This document shows, in pieces, positions 6,432-13,349 of a stretch of 14,688 nucleotides of DNA (positions are counted from its first letter, which is position 1; every line of letters starts with the position of its first letter). A program made the position numbers and the translations under genes. Below the pieces are notes generated by a model. It was not told the origin of the DNA, did no database searches, and was given only the letters and a program-made list of their open reading frames with translations. This DNA comes from Candidatus Bathyarchaeota archaeon (GTDB lineage Archaea; Thermoproteota; Bathyarchaeia; Bathyarchaeales; WUQV01). The stretch is taken from positions 1 through 14,688 of the forward strand of contig WUQV01000149.1 in NCBI GenBank assembly GCA_009889585.1. Reading direction: 5' to 3'.

Positions 6432-6723
6432 ATGGCTCTCGAGGTTAGCGAGGATTCTCGAGAAGCTGACGGAGAGAAGACAAGAGGAGACGGTTGTAGT
6501 CGCAAAAGAGTACACCGCTACATATACCGCCGTCCACAGCATAAGGAAACGATCTGGGTACATCGATCTGTCTAAGGTGCCTCACAGGCATAGGCGAGAG
6601 GCATACAATCTTCTCCTGAAGATCATTGAATCGAAGTTCAAGAAGCGGCCCATCGAAATCCACATACACATGCCTCGTTTTATATCATATCAATATGAAG
6701 GCTTTGAATCGATGACCGACTGA
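6361..6723 (+). CDS. Basic protein of unknown function overlapping the previous gene
   Basis: From ATG 6361 this encodes 120 residues. The part after the overlap is clearly protein-like: helix NEWLSRLARILEKLTERR, strand EETVVVAKEY, HSIRKRSGYIDLSKV, then a basic helix (HRHRREAYNLLLKIIESKF) and a strand IEIHIHMP. It is rich in Lys/Arg/His, which would suit nucleic-acid binding, but no motif proves that. All possible starts (GTG 6325, ATG 6361, ATG 6382) lie inside the upstream gene. The first 20-30 residues are then just that gene read in another frame. Either translation is coupled over an unusually long overlap or the true N-terminus comes from the upstream ORF by a +1 frameshift. Confidence 0.55.
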   Translation: MATLESLMEGIRCSTTGLLRRLNEWLSRLARILEKLTERRQEETVVVAKEYTATYTAVHSIRKRSGYIDLSKVPHRHRREAYNLLLKIIESKFKKRPIEIHIHMPRFISYQYEGFESMTD

Positions 6724-6875
6724 GTTTCAAATCGTAATTAGGAATATCATGTTTTCGATTTTTAGAACCCATGGCATTTTCTAATATGGATTTAAACCAG
6801 TTAAGGTGATCATATACTCCCTTGCGAGACCTATGCCATCCCTTAATCCTGAATTATGCTGAGGACTTCTCAAGC

Positions 6876-7175
6876 CTAAAGGCAGACGTTGGGCGTAACG
6901 CTTAGGCTTGACCAATGGGATGCACTTGCCCAGCTAACTATCGAAAAGCTTATTAACTTATGCATATACACCGCTGTACGACCCGAAAAATTAAAGTCGG
7001 GTTCCTCTTCTTCACCCCCAGTAGTTATGCCTTCTTCTGCCATCCTCACCCACTCCTTCATTAGCTCCCAAGTAATAGTGAAGCCTATAGGATCCGACGG
7101 ATTAATCGTAATAAGCCCGAAGTAAGAACGATAACTATAGACTACGGAAAATCCGTGATGGTTAAGCTCTTCATA
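6876..7175 (-). pseudogene. Decayed minus-strand coding remnant, no usable start
   Basis: A 100-codon open frame whose best part reads FGLITINPSDPIGFTITW, ELMKEWVRMAEEGITTG and DFNFSGRTAVYMHKL. This is helix/strand/turn material typical of real proteins. It begins right after a stop at 7176-7178 with no start codon until ATG 7061, so the N-terminus is missing. The plus strand of the same DNA also has a protein-like stretch (LRLDQWDALAQLTIEKLI from 6904), so the strand assignment is uncertain. Family not recognised. Confidence 0.35.
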
Positions 7176-7528
7176 TCAAGCAAAGGAGGGAACTAACACC
7201 TGAAGTTGTGGAGTTAAGATTCGATCTAAGTGCATCAAGTTCAGAAATCCCTTATTCCTTTAGAAGTGAAAAGTCCACTTGACCCTATATAAGGGTTAAT
7301 GGCTACATAAGATATCAACCTGAAGTCATTAAAGTGAAAGAAGGTGAAATGGCTGAAGCATGGTTCATTATTGAATTCACTGAAGACCTTGTTCTTGCTC
7401 TCTTCTTCAATAAGAGGCTTGGAGGGATCATAATGACATTACCTGTCGACGTTCGCGCCTCTGAAGGAATAGCTGTTAGCGTAGGATTACTTGAAGCGTC
7501 GATAACTTTAACCAAAGAGGGCGCTTAA
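7113..7528 (+). pseudogene. Disrupted gene for a beta-rich protein
   Basis: Three protein-like pieces lie in order. VRTITIDYGKSVMVKLFISS ends at a frameshift near 7185-7192. LTPEVVELRFDLSASSSEIP then runs to an in-frame TGA at 7280-7282. The same frame goes on with YIRVNGYIRYQPEVIKVKEG, FIIEFTEDLVLALFF and LPVDVRASEGIAVSVGLLEA, ending at TAA 7528. The alternating hydrophobic strands suggest a beta-sandwich protein of about 135 residues or the end of a longer one. One indel and one stop argue for a pseudogene, though a shorter product from GTG 7334 is possible. Its 3' end overlaps the convergent rpl12 by 21 bp. Confidence 0.45.
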
Positions 7529-7846
7529 CCCCTCTAACGCCACCTCCTCCCTTTCTCGTTCCTCTTCCTCCTTTCGCTTCTTCTCCTCTTCCTCCTTCTT
7601 CGCGCTTACCGTAGGAGTCGACGTCGTTGGAGTTGGCGCTATAGCTGGCGTCGCCACGAGCGTCGCCGATTGTATCGCTCCCTCTATGTCGATCTCCTCA
7701 AGGGCCGCTACGAGCGCCTTCACCCTAACCGGATCGGCGTTCACGCCGGCTACTGTTAGCACTTGCGTAAGGTTCCTTTCGTTTATCGGCTTGCCGGCCT
7801 TATGGAGGAGCATCGCGGCGTAAATGTACTCCATGCCCATTTCCAT
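7508..7846 (-). CDS. rpl12: Ribosomal stalk protein P1/L12
   Basis: The acidic stalk protein that forms dimers on P0 at the GTPase centre of the large subunit and recruits elongation factors. The N-terminal helical dimerisation domain is clear (MEYIYAAMLLHKAGKPI ... NLTQVLTVAGV ... VKALVAALEEIDIEGAI). A Pro/Ala/Thr hinge, a Glu/Lys-rich stretch (about residues 80-98) and the conserved end GLSALFG follow. Length 112 is normal for archaea. ATG 7846, 7840 and 7834 are all in frame. The family N-terminus favours 7834, while GGAGGG upstream is best spaced for 7840. Last gene of the operon, 7 nt after rpl10. A degraded partial copy exists at 5602-5733. Confidence 0.95.
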   Translation of the reverse strand: MEMGMEYIYAAMLLHKAGKPINERNLTQVLTVAGVNADPVRVKALVAALEEIDIEGAIQSATLVATPAIAPTPTTSTPTVSAKKEEEEKKRKEEEEREREEVALEGLSALFG

Positions 7847-7853
7847 CCCTCCG

Positions 7854-8705
7854 CTATCCCTTTGTGATTAAATCGCTTACACTTAAGGCTTCCGCGTAAG
7901 CCCTTTTGATCAAGTCGACGATCGTCTCGCGAATGGGAACGACCGCCCTTATGGCTAACGAACGAGCCTCTTTATGCGCCCTTTGGATCAAAAGGGCGAC
8001 GTTCTCGGGGATCGGGTAGGCTGCGTTTAACGAGAGGTTGAACGCGCATCTTTGGGCTTCATTCAAGCCCTTTCGAATGCCGTCGAGATCGAGCTCTAAC
8101 TCGTCGCCCTTGATCATTACGCCTTCGTCGAAGGCGGCCTTTAAGGAGAGGCCGACTTCGATCGCCTTTAAGCCTAGCTTCGATAAGACGCTAGCGAGTT
8201 GCTCTGAAATCACCTCCTCCTTTTTAACGAGGACTTTTTCCTTGACGATCCAAACGCTTCCTGATTCCACCTTCGTCGATAGGCCGACCGCGTGCAATTG
8301 GCTTATGATAGGGCCTGGCGGTAGCCCGGTGTTACCAGCTGGCGCTATTACGTCGTACGTAGCTACGTCACCCGCTTTAGCGAACGCCTTCACCCTGCTC
8401 CTTCTTAAGAGGAGGGCGAGCTTGAAAGGGTTCAAATCCGTGAACAAAAATATGTTCGGCCCGCTTAATAGCTCCTCTAACGCCTTAAGCTTCGGCTTAT
8501 CCCTTAAGCCAGCTACGGCCTTCTTAAAGAGCGAATTCTTAAAGACCTTCATGTGAACGCTTCCCTTTAACTTCCTCCTTAGCTCATGAAGTTGAGCCGC
8601 TCGAACCTTCTCTAAGCTAGCTATTCCAAGCACTCGATACTCATTCAATAAATTTTTCACTTCTTCAACTATTTGAGACTTTTGTAAAGATATTTGCTGA
8701 CGCAA
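7854..8705 (-). CDS. rpl10: Ribosomal protein P0/L10, without the acidic C-terminal tail
   Basis: P0 anchors the stalk to 23S rRNA and carries P1 dimers. The rRNA-binding domain is plain: VEEVKNLLNEYRVLGIASLE, AAQLHELRRKLKG, KVFKNSLFKKA, NIFLFTDLNPFKLA and PAGNTGLPPGP. The insertion and P1-binding helices follow (LLIQRAHKEARSLAI; VDLIKRAYAEALSVSDL). It ends at LITKG, about 283 residues. Many archaeal P0 proteins are longer and end in an acidic stretch plus ALFG; this one lacks it, and no stop or frameshift artefact is visible. I prefer TTG 8705 because GAGGT lies 7 nt upstream and it starts 11 nt after rpl1. TTG 8726 is the longer alternative, overlapping rpl1. The first codons are AT-rich, the rest GC-rich. 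Confidence 0.95.
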   Translation of the reverse strand: MRQQISLQKSQIVEEVKNLLNEYRVLGIASLEKVRAAQLHELRRKLKGSVHMKVFKNSLFKKAVAGLRDKPKLKALEELLSGPNIFLFTDLNPFKLALLLRRSRVKAFAKAGDVATYDVIAPAGNTGLPPGPIISQLHAVGLSTKVESGSVWIVKEKVLVKKEEVISEQLASVLSKLGLKAIEVGLSLKAAFDEGVMIKGDELELDLDGIRKGLNEAQRCAFNLSLNAAYPIPENVALLIQRAHKEARSLAIRAVVPIRETIVDLIKRAYAEALSVSDLITKG

Positions 8706-8715
8706 AATTTCAACC

Positions 8716-9366
8716 TCACATTTCAACTCTTACAGATGGTCCCATACTCATCTTTAAGTAAATGGACTTAATGTTTTTTAACCCCCTCTTAAGCTTACTT
8801 TCAACTGTATGAATAACCTTTAATGCATTCTCAGCTATTTGATCATCAAGCATATCCTCAGCTCCCACTTTACATTGTACGATCGGCTGGCCTCTCATCC
8901 TAGCCATTACCATCCTCCTATGCCTTTCGATCCTATCCTTAACGTCCACCCCAAGGGGAACGGGCGCCGGCATCTTACCCCTTGGGCCTAATATGGAGCC
9001 GAGGATCTTGCCGATCAAGGGCATGAGGGGGGCCTCGGCTAAGAAGAAATCGTAATTCCTCGCCAACTCGCGCTGCCTTCTCTTATTACCAGCTAAAGCC
9101 TCAAGATCCTCCTTTCTTAAGATTAAGTCCGCTCCAGCCTCCTTAGCCTTTAACGCTAACTCACCTGATGCTATTACACATACTTTGCCTCCTCCTTTAA
9201 CCTTATGCGGTAGCTCAACTAACTCATGAATCCTCTCCTCAGGCTTCTTTGGATCTACATCTTGCAAGTTAATAATGAGCTCTACCGATTGTATGAAGCC
9301 CCTCTTTTTAGAGTTCTCCCTAACCTTCTTAATAGAATTGAGAATTACGTTTAAATCTAATGACAT
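8716..9366 (-). CDS. rpl1: Ribosomal protein L1
   Basis: L1 binds 23S rRNA at the mobile L1 stalk and helps release E-site tRNA. In several archaea and bacteria it also represses its own operon by binding the mRNA. Visible family features are SVELIINLQDVDPKKPEERI, GGGKVCVIASGELALKAKEA, NYDFFLAEAPLMPLIGKILG and the signature LGPRGKMPAPVP. The C-terminal part has VQCKVGAEDM and KSIYLKMSMGPSVRV. Length 216-219 is usual. ATG 9366 is chosen over GTG 9375 because the family begins near SLDLNVIL. It is co-transcribed with rpl11 (30-nt gap) and rpl10. The centre of the gene is GC-rich and both ends are AT-rich in synonymous sites. Confidence 0.96.
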   Translation of the reverse strand: MSLDLNVILNSIKKVRENSKKRGFIQSVELIINLQDVDPKKPEERIHELVELPHKVKGGGKVCVIASGELALKAKEAGADLILRKEDLEALAGNKRRQRELARNYDFFLAEAPLMPLIGKILGSILGPRGKMPAPVPLGVDVKDRIERHRRMVMARMRGQPIVQCKVGAEDMLDDQIAENALKVIHTVESKLKRGLKNIKSIYLKMSMGPSVRVEM

Positions 9367-9396
9367 ATTAATCACTATCCATTATAAACTGATCAT

Positions 9397-9891
9397 TCAC
9401 GTAGGCTTCTCAATGAAAAATTCATCATACATACCTTCATCTACCTCCTTTTGAACGATCTTAGGATCCTTACCATTAATCGTTACACCTACGCTAATAC
9501 AACTTCCTAAGACTTCCTTAACGGCTGCTTTTAACGTCTTAGCCAATAACTTCGAGCTCTTCGTCTTAGCTATTTTTAAAACTTGCTCCATGGATAAATT
9601 CCCAACCTTCTTCGACTTAGGCTCCCCAGATCCCTTCGAAGCCTTTAACTCGCTTATGATTAAGGCAGCAGTCGTAGGCACTCCGACCTTTACTTCGAAC
9701 TCCTTCGTCTCTACGTCAACTATTATCATCACAGGCACCTTTATCCCAGCGAAATCCTTCGTCAACTCGTTAATCTTGCTCACTACGGCGAAGACGTTTA
9801 CGCCTAACGGCCCGAGCGAAGGCCCTATCGGCGGCCCTCCCGTCGCTTGTCCACCGCTAATGAGGACTTCTATCGTCTTCTTCTCACCCAT
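9397..9891 (-). CDS. rpl11: Ribosomal protein L11
   Basis: L11 binds the GTPase-associated region of 23S rRNA at the stalk base next to P0. The N-terminal domain carries the hallmark GGQATGGPPIGPSLGPLGVN. A helix with INELTKDFAG follows. The C-terminal RNA-binding domain has LSMEQVLKIAKTK and LGSCISVGVTINGKDP. Length 164 is typical of archaea. ATG 9891 lies one base after the spt5 stop codon, so translation is probably coupled. Second gene of the operon. Confidence 0.97.
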   Translation of the reverse strand: MGEKKTIEVLISGGQATGGPPIGPSLGPLGVNVFAVVSKINELTKDFAGIKVPVMIIVDVETKEFEVKVGVPTTAALIISELKASKGSGEPKSKKVGNLSMEQVLKIAKTKSSKLLAKTLKAAVKEVLGSCISVGVTINGKDPKIVQKEVDEGMYDEFFIEKPT

Positions 9892-9892
9892 T

Positions 9893-10399
9893 TCACTCGC
9901 CCTTCTTCGATTTCTCCACCAACTTTACGTAATCGGCGTGAATCGTAATCGGCAAAGTGAAAGTAGCCTCTAATAACTCTAACGTTACTTCTCCTTTCGC
10001 CTTATCCACCCTCATTACCCTTGCCTTCATATCTTTAAACGGGCCTCCTACTATCTCAACGATGTCTTCTTCGTCTAACTCCTCGACGACCGGCTTCATG
10101 ATGATGTAACGTTCGACCTCCGATAATGAGACCTTAACGGGCGGAGTTTGCTTTAAGTGTTTTATCCCTTTCGTAGCCATATCCACGAATTGAGGCCCAG
10201 TCGCTTCTACGCATAAGTATCCGCTCAACGGCTCGGGGACGAGGATAGCCTTTATCTCACGCCTTAGCTCCTCATCAGATTCGACCCTCGATTCGATCAA
10301 GCTCGCTACGTTCCTCTCCTGCCCGACAGTCGTCCTAACGGAGAAGATCGACGGAGGAGGCCTTTTCCCTCCGTACCTCAAGTACTTATCCTTGCGCAT
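9893..10399 (-). CDS. spt5: Transcription elongation factor Spt5 (NusG homologue)
   Basis: Spt5 rides on RNA polymerase with Spt4, closes the clamp over the DNA and raises processivity. The NGN domain starts at IFSVRTTVGQERNVASLIES and includes AILVPEPLSGYLCVEA and KGIKHLKQTPPVKV. A KOW motif follows (DIVEIVGGPFKDMKARVMRV), then TLPITIHADYVKLVE. From ATG 10399 the protein has 168 residues, close to the family. ATG 10426 has GGAGG 11 nt upstream and would add 9 residues; the frame stays open to 10573 but that extension resembles nothing. It heads the stalk operon. The secE gene that usually precedes it is absent; a divergent gene cluster lies there instead. Confidence 0.94.
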   Translation of the reverse strand: MRKDKYLRYGGKRPPPSIFSVRTTVGQERNVASLIESRVESDEELRREIKAILVPEPLSGYLCVEATGPQFVDMATKGIKHLKQTPPVKVSLSEVERYIIMKPVVEELDEEDIVEIVGGPFKDMKARVMRVDKAKGEVTLELLEATFTLPITIHADYVKLVEKSKKGE

Positions 10400-10520
10400 T
10401 ACATTTCGTACGTCCCAAAAGCCCATCTTAAGATTTGCCTCCGGGAAGTCGATGAGGCGCGAAGCGTTATTAAGCCTTATTTTGGCCATTCGTTCTAAAG
10501 GAAAGCGCAAGGGAGGCGGG
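10400..10520. promoter_or_regulatory. Divergent promoter region between spt5 operon and SMC-like cluster
   Basis: About 120 bp separate the two starts. On the plus strand TTATTAAG (10467-10474) fits a TATA box giving a start near 10495 and a short leader to ATG 10521, with GGGAGG (10511-10516) as ribosome binding site. On the minus strand the same AT-rich patch (TTAATAA) could serve the spt5 operon, with GGAGG around 10437-10441. The two TATA elements overlap, so the operons may compete or be co-regulated. Confidence 0.45.
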
Positions 10521-10679
10521 ATGAAGGTCGAGCCGGAGCCATCAAGCTGGATGGAAAGGGATAAAGCGTTCATATGGGATTACCCCTACGTTGAAAAGCG
10601 GATAATGGAGATGATGAAAAGAGGGGAATCCATAGCTAAAATCATAAGGGAGTTGTTAAAGTATGTTGAAGAGGGATGA
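10521..10679 (+). CDS. 52-residue helical protein, first gene of the SMC-like cluster
   Basis: ATG 10521 is preceded by GGGAGG with 4-base spacing, the best ribosome binding site of this cluster. The peptide opens with an acidic, proline-containing, Trp-containing segment (MKVEPEPSSWMERDKAFIWD). It ends in an amphipathic helix (EKRIMEMMKRGESIAKIIRE). There is no membrane segment and no known motif. Its stop overlaps the ATG of the SMC-like gene by 17 nt, implying coupled translation, so it may be a small subunit or adaptor of that ATPase. The open frame continues upstream to 10392, but that part lies in the promoter and spt5 region and is not supported. Confidence 0.65.
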   Translation: MKVEPEPSSWMERDKAFIWDYPYVEKRIMEMMKRGESIAKIIRELLKYVEEG

Positions 10680-12537
10680 GTTAATTCTCAAGGTAGAAAA
10701 TATAGGTGGAATTCGTGGTAAGCTAGAGTTAAAGATTAAGCAACCTATAACTTTCATTAATGCTCCTAATGCTGCTGGAAAGTCAAGTATAGTTCGTGCA
10801 TTACAATTGCTTTGCAAAAATCCATTAAATCTAGATTATATATTAAATGAGTATGAAAATAATGGGAGAGTGGAGCTCATAGATGAAGAGAGATTTTTCG
10901 TTGAAATAGCAAGGTCGAAAGTAGGCATTGAAGTTTTATCGGAAAGTAAGCTTTTATGGGACATTGATGAAAAGGCATTTCATACGAGCTTTTGTGTTAG
11001 AGATGCAGAGTTGATAAAGATAATTGAGGATTATAAACCAGAGAGGCTAAAGTATTGGTTTAGGAATGTCTCTGATGCTTACTATTATGAGTCCTTAATA
11101 TCGATTATTAATACGTTGCTTGAAGAGAAAAGAGGCGAATGTGAGAGATTAAAGTCTATTATTGAAGTTGATGTAAAGGATAGAGAAATTGCTTTAATAA
11201 AGGCTCAAAAGGAACTTGCAGAAGTTGAAAGCGAGCTTGCTGATGCAAATAGGAAATTAAAAGATCTAGGTTATGGTGACCTTATTAAAGGTAAAGAGCA
11301 AATGGAAAAAGAGATAAGTGACATGTGGAGGAAAATCTCAAATATGGAGGAGGAAAAAGATGAAAAGCGTCGTGAGGAAATCAATTTGCAACGTTTATAT
11401 GCAGACTTAGAAGTACATAGAGAATCTGAATTAAATGAACTTCAACTTTTAATTAACGAGTTAAAAGTTGAAGAGGAAGCTGAGAAAATTATTATAGCTC
11501 GAAGAAATGATGTGATGAAGAGCCTTGATCCAGAAAAAGGTATTCCGTTCATGATTAAAAATCTTGAAAGCCGTCTAAGCAACTATTATAGTACGCTTGA
11601 AAGCATAAAATCGTTAGCGGAAGCTCAACCATGCATCCCCGTAATTGATGCTTGCATTAAGGCGACAAAGGAAGAGCTTAACATTAAGGTAAGCGAAAGA
11701 AGAAGTCTTGAAAAGGAACTTGAAAGTCTTAATGTAAGGTTGGAAGCATTAAAGAAACTACGTGCTAAAGTTGACTTTAAAAAGCGAAGTATTGCTGATT
11801 ATGAAAAAAGAATGAAAGAGATAAAGGAGAGGGATTTACCAAGGATTAGGAGTGAAATAGAAAGAATAGGTGAGGAAATTGTTAAAAGTAAAGCTGATAT
11901 AGAGGGAAGGGAGAATGAGTTAAGGATGATAATTGGAAATATTCTCAAGTTAGAAGGGGTTAGCGAGGGGCTTAAGAAGAGAATCGATGAGCTTAGTAAA
12001 AAGAAAAGTGAATTAGAGAAAGATATACGTGCTAAGGAGACGGAGTTAAGAAGGGCATTAGAAGCACGCTCTGAATATGAGCGAGCTATTAAAGCTGTGA
12101 AATGGCTTGAGGGATTCTTATCTCACTTACAACGTCGACATGAATATATCATAGATGGGGCTAGAAATGAATTGAATAAGGCTTTAAAGGATAATTTTGA
12201 GTTAATGCGATTCATCGGCCTTTCTGAGATAATGGTGACGCCTGATTATGAATTAATAGTTAGGCGGAAAGGAAGGCCGCCTACGAAGCTTCAAATGCTT
12301 AGCTCCTCCGAGCGGCTGACCATTTCCTTAATAATGATGTTCGTAGCAAAGCAAGCTTATGCCCCAGAGTTCCCATTGTTTGTTATTGATGAAGCTAAGG
12401 AGCCTTATGATGAGACGAGATTTGAAAAAATTATTAATTATATAAGGGGCAAAGTACCATATCTTTTGATAACTTCATTAGTACCGCTAAAAGATAAAGT
12501 AGGGTATGAAGCTATAACTACAAGTTATATGGAATGA
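10663..12537 (+). CDS. SMC/Rad50-like ABC ATPase with long coiled coil
   Basis: A 624-residue protein with ATPase halves at both ends and coiled coil between. Walker A is APNAAGKSS (residues 34-42), with the usual first Gly replaced by Ala. An ABC signature follows as MLSSSERLTISL (545-556), then Walker B LFVIDEAKEPYDE (D576, E577). The H-loop position near the end reads LLITSLVP, with Ser where His is common. Residues about 150-480 are heptad-like and very rich in Glu, Lys, Arg and Leu. At the middle sits CIPVIDAC (C324, C331), not the CPxC zinc hook of Rad50, and no SMC hinge domain is evident. It is much shorter than typical SMC or Rad50, so it may belong to the archaea-specific SMC-related proteins (the group with Sulfolobus coalescin). 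No Mre11 gene is adjacent. Codons are AT-rich. Confidence 0.88.
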   Translation: MLKRDELILKVENIGGIRGKLELKIKQPITFINAPNAAGKSSIVRALQLLCKNPLNLDYILNEYENNGRVELIDEERFFVEIARSKVGIEVLSESKLLWDIDEKAFHTSFCVRDAELIKIIEDYKPERLKYWFRNVSDAYYYESLISIINTLLEEKRGECERLKSIIEVDVKDREIALIKAQKELAEVESELADANRKLKDLGYGDLIKGKEQMEKEISDMWRKISNMEEEKDEKRREEINLQRLYADLEVHRESELNELQLLINELKVEEEAEKIIIARRNDVMKSLDPEKGIPFMIKNLESRLSNYYSTLESIKSLAEAQPCIPVIDACIKATKEELNIKVSERRSLEKELESLNVRLEALKKLRAKVDFKKRSIADYEKRMKEIKERDLPRIRSEIERIGEEIVKSKADIEGRENELRMIIGNILKLEGVSEGLKKRIDELSKKKSELEKDIRAKETELRRALEARSEYERAIKAVKWLEGFLSHLQRRHEYIIDGARNELNKALKDNFELMRFIGLSEIMVTPDYELIVRRKGRPPTKLQMLSSSERLTISLIMMFVAKQAYAPEFPLFVIDEAKEPYDETRFEKIINYIRGKVPYLLITSLVPLKDKVGYEAITTSYME

Positions 12538-12561
12538 TATATTATATTGGCTGATGAAGTG

Positions 12562-13326
12562 ATGAGTGAGGAAATACGAAAGAAGATTTTATCTAAGCTG
12601 CCGCTTAAAGATGTTCCGAAGTTTGACGTCCTTTTAAACGAATTAATAAAAGCTGTTAGAAATGAAGTTATAATTGATCTTTTGCAGCAGCCAATTGATA
12701 AGTCGCGTAAAGTAATTGATGAATGTTATGAAAAGATTAAGGAAGGATTAATAAGTAAGATGGCAGGTGATTTGGAAGAAGTAGTAAATATTATAAGGGA
12801 TAGAGTGAATCGATTAAAATCATTAATAAATGAACATTTTGAAAGGCTTGATAGCTTTATCTTTCCAACCCTTGATGATAAAAGGATTCATAATATGTAT
12901 GAAAGCTTGTCGGAAGATTTACGAGAAAAAAGGCCAATTATATGGGCAGATGTAGAATTTCCAACGCTTGATGAATTATCGCGATATCCTGTTGATAGAA
13001 GGAGGGCTGAATTTTATGAAAAAATAGATTATCTTAAGAAGAAGATGGCAGAAAGTGGCGGTTTCGTATCAATTGATGAATTAATGAAAAGATGTGGTAG
13101 GCCAGCTCAAGAGATTGATAAAGAGCTTTATGATGCTGGATTTTTAAGGCAGTCTCAGAAGCTTCCTAATGGTGAAGAGTTAATTGCATATAAACTTCCA
13201 ATAGATGAAATATGGTTGAGAAAGAAGATGGATGAATTTGAGAGTGAAATAAGACGAGAAAAAGAGAGAATAGAAAGCATGAAGAGAGATAGATATAGGA
13301 TTTATCGCGATATTTATAGACGCTAA
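12562..13326 (+). CDS. Helical protein with a winged-helix-like segment, probable partner of the SMC-like ATPase
   Basis: About 254 residues. The N-terminal two thirds are helical and charged (RKKILSKLPLKDVPKFDVLL; MAGDLEEVVNIIRDRVNRLK). Around residues 160-210 a winged-helix pattern appears: GGFVSIDELMKRCGRPAQEI, ELYDAGFLRQ, then a wing LPNGEELIAYKLP. The C-terminus is a basic coiled coil (REKERIESMKRDRYRIYRDI). SMC complexes need kleisin or winged-helix (KITE) subunits, so a structural partner is a reasonable inference, though no sequence motif proves it. The gene follows the ATPase by a few bases. ATG 12562 is preferred; TTG 12547 would add five residues, and neither has a strong ribosome binding site. 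Family not recognised. Confidence 0.7.
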   Translation: MSEEIRKKILSKLPLKDVPKFDVLLNELIKAVRNEVIIDLLQQPIDKSRKVIDECYEKIKEGLISKMAGDLEEVVNIIRDRVNRLKSLINEHFERLDSFIFPTLDDKRIHNMYESLSEDLREKRPIIWADVEFPTLDELSRYPVDRRRAEFYEKIDYLKKKMAESGGFVSIDELMKRCGRPAQEIDKELYDAGFLRQSQKLPNGEELIAYKLPIDEIWLRKKMDEFESEIRREKERIESMKRDRYRIYRDIYRR

Positions 13327-13349
13327 TTAAGCTTATATGAGGTGAAGTA

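Noticed and set aside
8428..8440. GGGTTCAAATCC resembling a tRNA T-arm
   Set aside because: It lies inside rpl10 in a well-conserved coding part and no acceptor or anticodon stem pairs around it.
8038..8556. Long plus-strand open frame opposite rpl10
   Set aside because: It is a shadow of rpl10 with unlikely composition; rpl10 is certain on the minus strand.
9590..9973. Plus-strand open frame opposite rpl11 and spt5
   Set aside because: It is antisense to two certain genes and shows no protein-like pattern of its own.
10392..10520. Upstream extension of the 52-aa ORF
   Set aside because: It overlaps the spt5 start on the other strand and the promoter; ATG 10521 has a strong ribosome binding site.
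10400..10573. Longer spt5 reading frame starting at 10573
   Set aside because: The extra 58 residues do not resemble Spt5 or SecE and cover the divergent promoter and the 5' part of the plus-strand gene at 10521; the NGN domain begins shortly after ATG 10399.
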